Below, in pieces: positions 5,991-11,124 of a DNA stretch of 11,124 nucleotides (position 1 is its first letter; every line of letters starts with the position of its first letter). The stretch is taken from positions 1 to 11,124 of the forward strand of contig JAPLPI010000284.1 in the NCBI GenBank assembly GCA_026400305.1. The letters are read 5' to 3'. The notes beneath the pieces were generated by a model that did no database searches, was not told the origin of the DNA, and saw only the letters and a list, made by a program, of their open reading frames with translations. A program made the translations under genes and the position numbers. The DNA comes from Alphaproteobacteria bacterium. GTDB taxonomy: Bacteria; Pseudomonadota; Alphaproteobacteria; Micropepsales; Micropepsaceae.

Positions 5991-7853
5991 ATGTCGCGAT
6001 CAAAATTCCGTCTTTGTGTGATGGCCGCCGCCTTGCTGGGCGGCACGGTTTTGGCCCAGGCCGCGACCGACTGGCAGAATTACGGCGGTGACCGCGGCGC
6101 CCAGCGCTATTCGCCCCTGACCCAGATTACCCCGGCCAATGTTTCGTCGCTGAAAGTGGCCTGGACCTATCACATGAAGCCGGCGGACGCGGCGCGCGTC
6201 GCCACCTCCCAGACGACGCCGCTTGTGGTCGGCAACACCATGTATCTGGGTTCGCCTTATGGCCGCATCGTCGCGCTGGACGCTACCACCGGCAAGGAAT
6301 TGTGGGTTTACAAGATGCCAGGCAACCAGCGGCCGGCGCCGCGCGGCATGGCCTATTGGCCGGGCGAAGGCGATTACGCGCCGGAACTGATCTTCGGCAC
6401 CAACGACGGCAAGATGATGGCCATCGAAGTCAAGACCGGCAAGCCGGCCGAACGGTTTGGCGACCATGGCGTGGTCAATCTCAAGACGCCTGACATCATG
6501 CGCGGCTATGACAAGAATTACGCGCTGACATCTCCGCCGGGCATCTACAAGAACCTGGTGATGACGGGCGGTTCGGGCCCGGAAGAATCGCGCAGCATCT
6601 CCGGCGACGAACGCGCCTGGGACGTGCGCACCGGTAAGCTGGTATGGACCTTCCATGGCGTGCCGCATGACGGGGAGTTCGGCGCCGACACTTGGGCGCC
6701 CGGCAGCCGCAAGAATCGCGCCGGCACCAATATCTGGAACATGATCACCGTCGACGACAAGCGCGGCATCGCCTTCCTGCCCTTCACCGGGCCGGGGCCG
6801 GACCGCTGGGGCGGCGACCGCCATGGCATGAACCTGTTCGGCAATGCGCTGGTGGCAGTGGACGCCAATACCGGAAAGCGGCTTTGGCACTTCCAACTGC
6901 TGCACCATGAAGTGTGGGACTGGGACCAGCCCACCCCGCCGATGCTGTTCGACGTCAAGAAGGACGGCAAAATCATCCCCGCCGTCGCCGCGATGAACAA
7001 GTCGGCGTACCTCTTCATCCTGAACCGCATCACTGGCAAGCCCATCTATGACGTCAAGGAAGTGCCGGTGCCCAAGAGCAATGTCGAGGACGAAGAGACC
7101 TGGCCGACCCAGCCCATTCCGGTGACCCCGCCGCCGCTGGCCAAGCAGAGCTTCACCGCCGCCACCGACGTGACCAACATCACGCCGGAGCTGGAAAGCT
7201 TCTGTAAGAATCTGATCAAGACCAAGAAGATCCATGACAGCGTGCCCTTCTCGCCCATCACTAGCGATTCCCAGATCGCACGCTTCCCCGGTTCCGGCGG
7301 CGGCCCGGAATGGGGCGGCGGCGCCTTCGATCCCAAGCTCGGCTATTTCATCGTCAACACCCAGGAGCTGGGCTCGATCGAGCAACTGGAGAAAAAGAAG
7401 GACGGCTATTGGGCGTCAGCCAACATTCCCGACAGCTTCTTCGACCAGGAGATTCCGGGCAAAGGCTATTACCCCTGCCACAACCCGCCTTGGGGTGACC
7501 TTTGGGCGGTGAACGTCAACACCGGCAAAGTGGCCTGGCGCGTCAATCTGGGCGTCAGCGACATTATGCCGGAAGGCAAGCGCGATACAGGCCGTCCCAA
7601 CCTGGGTGCGCCGTTGACCACGGCCAGCGGTCTGATCTTCATCGGCGCCACCGATGACAGCCGCTTCCGTGCTTTCGAGACCAAGACGGGCAAGGAAATC
7701 TGGACCCACAAGATCGATGCTTCGGCCCATGCTTCGCCGGTGTCTTACCAGGGTAGCGACGGCAAGCAGTATGTCGCCGTGGTGGCGACTGGCGGCTCCT
7801 TCGTGCACAGCCCCGCCGTGGGCGACAGCCTCATCGTGTTCGGGTTGCCATAG
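5991..7853 (+). CDS. Secreted PQQ-dependent dehydrogenase (glucose/quinate type), paralog 2
   Basis: Second quinoprotein, 620 residues, a tandem duplicate of the gene 70 bp upstream (near-identical blocks such as RYSPL-QITPANV-SLK and GKPIYD-KEVPVP). It has a clear signal peptide (MSRSKFRLCVMAAALLGG, cleavage likely after AQA at 22-24) and propeller motifs IVALDATTGKELW (93-105), LVAVDANTGKRLW (287-299), LWAVNVNTGKVAW (504-516) and FRAFETKTGKEIW (559-571). The active-site stretch is HHEVWDWDQP (305-314), with K337. Unlike paralog 1 it keeps the PQQ-contacting Trp (W273 in PDRWGGDRHG). C405 and C496 correspond to the paralog-1 pair. There is no membrane domain or heme site, so electrons must go to a separate carrier, none of which is encoded here. 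ATG 5991 follows GGGGGG with a short 4-nt gap. The gene is probably co-transcribed with paralog 1 and ends at the terminator at 7875. The substrate is unknown. Confidence 0.88.
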   Translation: MSRSKFRLCVMAAALLGGTVLAQAATDWQNYGGDRGAQRYSPLTQITPANVSSLKVAWTYHMKPADAARVATSQTTPLVVGNTMYLGSPYGRIVALDATTGKELWVYKMPGNQRPAPRGMAYWPGEGDYAPELIFGTNDGKMMAIEVKTGKPAERFGDHGVVNLKTPDIMRGYDKNYALTSPPGIYKNLVMTGGSGPEESRSISGDERAWDVRTGKLVWTFHGVPHDGEFGADTWAPGSRKNRAGTNIWNMITVDDKRGIAFLPFTGPGPDRWGGDRHGMNLFGNALVAVDANTGKRLWHFQLLHHEVWDWDQPTPPMLFDVKKDGKIIPAVAAMNKSAYLFILNRITGKPIYDVKEVPVPKSNVEDEETWPTQPIPVTPPPLAKQSFTAATDVTNITPELESFCKNLIKTKKIHDSVPFSPITSDSQIARFPGSGGGPEWGGGAFDPKLGYFIVNTQELGSIEQLEKKKDGYWASANIPDSFFDQEIPGKGYYPCHNPPWGDLWAVNVNTGKVAWRVNLGVSDIMPEGKRDTGRPNLGAPLTTASGLIFIGATDDSRFRAFETKTGKEIWTHKIDASAHASPVSYQGSDGKQYVAVVATGGSFVHSPAVGDSLIVFGLP

Positions 7854-7868
7854 GCCTGTCTTCAGGAC

Positions 7869-7904
7869 AAAAAAGGGCGCTGGTCTGACGACCGGCGCCC
7901 TTTT
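7869..7904. terminator. Bidirectional rho-independent terminator
   Basis: A6 (7869-7874), stem GGGCGC-T-GGTC (7875-7885), loop TGAC, stem GACC-G-GCGCCC (7890-7900), then TTTT (7901-7904). The stem is 11 bp with one T-G wobble. The A-run and T-run on either side make it work for both strands, which fits its place between the plus-strand PQQ genes and the convergent minus-strand DUF4142 gene. Confidence 0.88.
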
Positions 7905-7931
7905 CATGTCGAAGGGATCCTGGCGCGGGGA

Positions 7932-8501
7932 CTAGCGTCCTCCGCGGGGATCGGTGGCCCGCGCCAAAGCAAGGTGCCCGGCTTCGGCCTTGCCGGAGGA
8001 GGCGGCGAAATCCCGCATCGCATTGATTTTGCCAACCTTGGCATAGCGGCGCATCAGGATGTCGGTCTCCTTGTGAGCCGCAATCTGCTGGGCAATGTAG
8101 CGATGGTCAAAATTTTCAGCTCGGGCGCCGCGCAGATCGTCCAGCATGACGCGGCGGCAGGTATTCACCGCGCCCGGCAGGGCAGCGTTGACGTTGTTGT
8201 AGCGGATCGTCTTTTTCAGCTTTGCGATTGCCGCGGTATGCGCTTCCACCATCCGGCGGGCGAAGGCGCGCACGGCAGGGGTGCGGGCGCGTTGTAGGGC
8301 GATCTTGCTCGCCGCCACGACGTACAGGTCATTGATGCCGACGGCGGTGACGAAACCTGGCGTGCTGCGCACCAGTTCAGCCGACAGTTGTCGAACCACG
8401 CCGGCGGTGGAATCCTTCACCGCGCTCAGGGTCTCGAAGCGGGTATCGATGCGACGTGCCGGCTGTACGGCAGTGATGCCACAGCTCAAGCGCAGTGCCA
8501 C
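7932..8501 (-). CDS. DUF4142 domain protein, 5' end probably frame-disrupted
   Basis: The 189-residue reading frame contains a DUF4142 (ferritin-like helical bundle) domain from about residue 47 to the end: PGFVTAVGINDLYVVAASKIAL (48-69), VRAFARRMVEAH (77-88), then FDHRYIAQQIAAHKETDILM (131-150) and a final helix with H176. Such proteins are usually exported and of unknown function. The listed start, GTG 8499-8501, has no Shine-Dalgarno. A well-placed GGGGAG (8535-8540) precedes another GTG at 8525-8527, but that frame ends after 13 codons (MKGNLAAPLWHCA). Joining the two with one restored base would give a plausible signal peptide (MKGNLAA, then a TAVALRLSCG-like core). Either the true start is poorly marked or a 1-nt deletion separates signal peptide and domain. 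The gene stands alone and converges on the terminator at 7875-7904. Confidence 0.7.
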   Translation of the reverse strand: MALRLSCGITAVQPARRIDTRFETLSAVKDSTAGVVRQLSAELVRSTPGFVTAVGINDLYVVAASKIALQRARTPAVRAFARRMVEAHTAAIAKLKKTIRYNNVNAALPGAVNTCRRVMLDDLRGARAENFDHRYIAQQIAAHKETDILMRRYAKVGKINAMRDFAASSGKAEAGHLALARATDPRGGR

Positions 8502-8527
8502 AGCGGTGCAGCCAGGTTGCCTTTCAC

Positions 8528-8738
8528 GGAATATCTCCCCAACAGCTAACCGGACTGTATCAGCGCCGCTTTTGGAAGGAAATATCGGGACAGGGCGTCA
8601 GGCGCGGTCTATAGCGACAGCGTATGCACGGCCGCCCGCTAAAAAAGTTCCCGGTCAGCTATGGGCGGCGTTATAGGCGGCCAGTCCCGCGGATCCTGGG
8701 CAGAGCTCCATTTCCAAGAGCCGATCGATGATAAGCGA
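8528..8738. other. Intergenic region between DUF4142 gene and MFS gene
   Basis: A 211-bp gap between two minus-strand genes. It should contain the end of the MFS transcript and the promoter of the DUF4142 gene. Inverted repeats are visible: GCCGCCC (8631-8637) with GGGCGGC (8663-8669), and GGCCGCC (8630-8636) with GGCGGCC (8676-8682), which are mutually exclusive. No T-run follows them on the minus strand, so a terminator is not supported. I find no convincing -35/-10 pair and no small gene. Confidence 0.35.
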
Positions 8739-9986
8739 TTAAGGCTCGGTGACCAGTCGCTGCGCGGGTCGCATGGTAAATGCCAGTCCCATGCCCACCA
8801 GCATCAGCACGATACTGCCCAGGAAGGGCAGCTGCCAGTCGCCGGTCTTGTCGATCAGCCAGCCGCCCACCACCGGCGATACGATGGCTGCGAATGCAGA
8901 GCCGGTATTCATCATGCCGCTGGCGGTGCCCGAATGGTCGGGCGCGATGTCCATGGGCACCGCCCACATCGGGCCGATGGTCATTTCGGCAAAGAAGAAT
9001 CCGGCCGACAGGCTGATCGCCGATACGAGCAGGTCATGGCTAAACATCATGGGCAGCAGGGACAGGCAGGTCAGGCCCATGCATACCGACACCATCATGC
9101 TGCGGGCGCGGTTGAGATTACCGGTAGCCGCATAGATGCGATCGGTGATTATGCCGCCCAAGGTGTCGCCCACCACACCGGCCAGGAACACGCCGGACGA
9201 GAACAGCGCCATGCTTTTCAGGTCCTGACCTTGATGCTGGAAATATTGCGGAATCCAGCTCAGAAACAGCCACAGCGTCCAGCCGTAGCAGAAATAAACG
9301 ATCGTGACAGGTACCATGCGGCGGGCCAGCTGAAGCCATGGTACCGGCTGTCCCTTGGGCTTGGGCGGCGGCAGGACGCCGCATTCTTCGATAGTCATCC
9401 CGGCATGGTCCGCGGGGTTTTCGCGGAAAACGAAAAACCAGATGACGACCCAGACAAAGCTGAGGCCTGCGCAAAAGAAGAAGGAGGTGCGCCATCCGTA
9501 TATGGCCATTACGCCCACGATGAGTCCGGGCGCCAGGGCATTGCCCAGGCGCGCCGCCGAATGGGTGATGCCTTGGGCGAAGCCGCGGTCCTTCGCCGCC
9601 ACCCAGCGCGACATGGCGGCGGTGGCGGCGGGAAAGGTGGCGCCTTCGCCCAGCCCCAGCAGCACGCGCGCAATCAGCAGCGAGGTCAGGCCGCCGGCCA
9701 GTCCGGTCAGCACCGTGGCGGACGCCCAAACCAGGCTGCAAGCGATGAGGGTGCGGCGGGTACCGAACTGGTCGCTGACCCAGCCGCCGATGATCTGGAA
9801 GACCAGATAGGGATACGCGAAAGCGGAGAACACCAGGCCAATCTGGGTTTTGGAGAGACTGAATTCCTTGCCGAAGCCCAGTGCGCCGACCGAAGCGGTA
9901 CTGACATTGACCCGGTCGATATAGGTAATCAGGTACATCAGACACAGCAGCACCAGAACGATGCCGGTGGGGCGAAAGAGCTTCAT
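8739..9986 (-). CDS. MFS transporter, anion:cation symporter (ACS) family
   Basis: A 415-residue inner-membrane carrier with about 12 membrane helices in two six-helix halves. Diagnostic parts: TM1 with YIDRVNVS (22-29), typical of ACS-family carriers for organic acids (hexuronates, galactonate, tartrate, phthalate and similar); the loop 2-3 motif GGWVSDQFGTRRT (67-79); RVLLGLGEGATFPA (107-120); a charged central loop around ENPADHAGMTIEECG (about 194-208). There are two nearby ATGs. The second (9984-9986) is preferred because GGAGGT at 9994-9999 lies 7 nt upstream of it but only 1 nt from the first (9990-9992). The gene lies 67 nt downstream of the aminotransferase on the same strand, and the two are probably one operon. 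The substrate is likely a carboxylate; its identity cannot be read. Confidence 0.88.
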   Translation of the reverse strand: MKLFRPTGIVLVLLCLMYLITYIDRVNVSTASVGALGFGKEFSLSKTQIGLVFSAFAYPYLVFQIIGGWVSDQFGTRRTLIACSLVWASATVLTGLAGGLTSLLIARVLLGLGEGATFPAATAAMSRWVAAKDRGFAQGITHSAARLGNALAPGLIVGVMAIYGWRTSFFFCAGLSFVWVVIWFFVFRENPADHAGMTIEECGVLPPPKPKGQPVPWLQLARRMVPVTIVYFCYGWTLWLFLSWIPQYFQHQGQDLKSMALFSSGVFLAGVVGDTLGGIITDRIYAATGNLNRARSMMVSVCMGLTCLSLLPMMFSHDLLVSAISLSAGFFFAEMTIGPMWAVPMDIAPDHSGTASGMMNTGSAFAAIVSPVVGGWLIDKTGDWQLPFLGSIVLMLVGMGLAFTMRPAQRLVTEP

Positions 9987-9993
9987 GTCCATT

Positions 9994-9999
9994 ACCTCC
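9994..9999 (-). promoter_or_regulatory. Strong Shine-Dalgarno that sets the MFS start
   Basis: GGAGGT on the minus strand, 7 nt before the ATG at 9986-9984 and 1 nt before the upstream ATG at 9992-9990. This spacing argues for the downstream start (protein beginning MKLFRP). Confidence 0.75.
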
Positions 10000-10014
10000 G
10001 CGCCTGGGAGGCGC
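10000..10014 (-). other. Perfect 6-bp-arm hairpin before the MFS Shine-Dalgarno
   Basis: GCGCCT-GGG-AGGCGC on the plus strand (GCGCCT-CCC-AGGCGC in the transcript), directly adjoining the GGAGGT ribosome site and lying between the aminotransferase stop (10054) and the MFS start. Without a T-run it is not a terminator. It could be an mRNA-processing or translation-control hairpin, or an operator if the MFS gene has its own promoter. Confidence 0.4.
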
Positions 10015-10053
10015 TTATTGTCTTGTCATCTTATCGTCGCGGGTATGGCACTT

Positions 10054-11124
10054 TTATGCAGGGTGTCCCGCGAAGTAGGTCATGGCGCTTTCTATGCCGC
10101 TGCCGGCCAGGTTGACCCCCACCAGCTTCAGTCCCATCTCGCAGCCGGCCAGGGCGGCCAGCAACGTCAGGTCGTTGCTGTTGCCCAGATGACCGATGCG
10201 GAAAGTTCGGCCTTTTATTTTTCCAAGGCCTGCGCCTAGGGACAGATCGAAGCGTTCCAGAATGGTCTTGCGCAATTTGTCGGCATCGATACCCGCAGGG
10301 ACTATGATACTGGTCAGGATAGGCGAATGTAGCCCGGCATCGGCGCATTGCACCGGCAGTCCCCAGGCTTCCACCGCGCCGCGCACGCCGGCCGACCAAC
10401 GCTTGTGGCGGGCGAAGATCTTGTCCAGCCCTTCGGCCTCCAGCATCTCCAGCGCTTCATGCAGGCCGTAAAGCAGGTTGGTGGCGGGAGTATAGGGGAA
10501 ATAGCCCGCCTTGTTCATTTCAATGATTTCGTCCCAAGCCCAATAGGACCTGGGCAGCTTAGCGGTCTTAGACGCTTCGATGGCGCGGGGCGACAGGGCA
10601 TTGAAACCTAGCCCGGGCGGCAGCATCAAGCCTTTCTGTGAACCGCTGATGGTGACGTCCACGCCCCATTCGTCATGGCGGTAATCGGCGCTGGCCAGGC
10701 CCGAGATGCTGTCCACCACCAGCAACGCCGGATGCTTGGCGGCATCGATGGCTTTGCGCACTGCCGCAATGTCGGAGGTAACGCCGGTGGAGGTTTCGTT
10801 GTGCACCACACACACCGCCTTGATGCGATGCTCTTTGTCCTTTTCCAGCCGTTCCTGGATCAGCGTGGCCTGCACGCCGTGGCGCCAGCCCGGCGCTTCG
10901 GGCAGGTCGGCATCGCCGCCCTTCCATTCCAGGATCTCGGTGGAAAGCCCCAGCCGTTCAGCCAGCCGCGCCCATAATGCGGCGAACTGGCCGGTCTCAT
11001 ACATCATAATGTGATCGCCGGGGCTGAACAGGTTGACCAATGCCGCTTCCCAGGCGCCAGTGCCTGAAGACGGATAGATCATCACCGGATGCTGGGTCTT
11101 GAAGATGCGCTTGATGCCTTGGGT
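10054..11124 (-). CDS. Class V PLP aminotransferase, serine/alanine-glyoxylate type (partial, 5' end off window)
   Basis: 356 C-terminal residues of a fold-type I, class V aminotransferase; the reading frame is open to the right edge, so roughly the first 40-50 residues are missing. The visible part begins TQGIKRIFKTQHPV and continues YPSSGTGAWEAALVN, the hallmark of the serine-glyoxylate / alanine-glyoxylate aminotransferase group. Further on are VVHNETSTGV, the PLP-pyridine Asp in VVDSISGL, and the Schiff-base lysine in SGSQKGLMLPPGLGF (Lys codon at 10633-10635). The C-terminal domain ends normally (RIGHLGNSN about 50 residues before the stop). Family members transfer amino groups between serine, alanine or aspartate and glyoxylate or related 2-oxo acids. 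The downstream ACS-type carrier may bring in the matching acid. Exact donor and acceptor cannot be assigned; a role in glyoxylate or C2/C3 acid metabolism is the best guess. Confidence 0.87.
   Translation of the reverse strand, partial: TQGIKRIFKTQHPVMIYPSSGTGAWEAALVNLFSPGDHIMMYETGQFAALWARLAERLGLSTEILEWKGGDADLPEAPGWRHGVQATLIQERLEKDKEHRIKAVCVVHNETSTGVTSDIAAVRKAIDAAKHPALLVVDSISGLASADYRHDEWGVDVTISGSQKGLMLPPGLGFNALSPRAIEASKTAKLPRSYWAWDEIIEMNKAGYFPYTPATNLLYGLHEALEMLEAEGLDKIFARHKRWSAGVRGAVEAWGLPVQCADAGLHSPILTSIIVPAGIDADKLRKTILERFDLSLGAGLGKIKGRTFRIGHLGNSNDLTLLAALAGCEMGLKLVGVNLAGSGIESAMTYFAGHPA

Noticed and set aside
6000..7385. A 461-codon open frame antisense to the second PQQ gene
   Set aside because: Same shadow pattern; the sense strand encodes a full-length quinoprotein with signal peptide.
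4094..7853. Methanol/lanthanide-dependent alcohol dehydrogenase (MxaF/XoxF) identity for the PQQ proteins
   Set aside because: No vicinal cysteine pair and the active-site strip matches the Gcd/quinate type instead.
8630..8682. GCCGCCC/GGGCGGC inverted repeats as a terminator of the MFS operon
   Set aside because: Arms are short and far apart, alternative pairings compete, and there is no T-run on the minus strand.
8661..10115. A 484-codon plus-strand open frame over the MFS gene
   Set aside because: Gly/His/Gln/Ala-rich shadow of a convincing 12-helix carrier on the other strand.

Overview
The window is GC-rich, densely coded DNA with short intergenic gaps and Shine-Dalgarno-led genes. It looks like a proteobacterial chromosome, most likely an alphaproteobacterium. 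That placement rests on the combination of MadLM/MatB-type malonate genes, tandem periplasmic PQQ dehydrogenases, an IclR regulator and an ACS-type MFS carrier. No rRNA, tRNA or marker gene is present to confirm it. I see no mobile element, CRISPR array or tRNA.

Left block (1-3062), malonate module: on the minus strand lie madL and the start of madM (cut by the left edge), the two membrane subunits of a malonate:cation symporter, joined by a 4-base ATGA overlap. Diverging from them on the plus strand is matB (malonyl-CoA synthetase), joined by a 4-base GTGA overlap to a hydratase of the 2-oxopent-4-enoate hydratase/fumarylacetoacetase superfamily. Imported malonate would be activated to malonyl-CoA. 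No malonyl-CoA decarboxylase is visible, so the fate of the product and the hydratase's job are open.

Middle block (3063-7904), IclR and PQQ module: an iclR-type regulator gene on the minus strand abuts the hydratase stop to stop. It carries both a 1-nt frameshift and an in-frame stop, so as written it is a pseudogene. It diverges from two tandem plus-strand genes for secreted, soluble, eight-bladed PQQ dehydrogenases of the glucose/quinate dehydrogenase type, without membrane anchor or heme domain. The iclR-PQQ intergenic region holds a perfect inverted repeat flanked almost symmetrically by two A8 tracts. A strong bidirectional terminator closes the block.

Right block (7932-11124), all minus strand: a DUF4142 protein whose 5' end looks frame-disrupted, then (in transcription order from the right edge) a class V PLP aminotransferase of the serine/alanine-glyoxylate type, cut by the window edge, followed by an ACS-family MFS transporter. 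The last two probably form an operon.

Taken together this looks like a carboxylate/alcohol catabolic neighbourhood: uptake carriers (MadLM, MFS), periplasmic oxidation (PQQ enzymes), CoA activation (MatB), and hydration and transamination steps. A single connected pathway is inference only. The most unusual points are the MatB-hydratase coupling, the doubly broken regulator beside an intact operator-like site, and the divergence of a PQQ-contacting position between the two tandem dehydrogenases.
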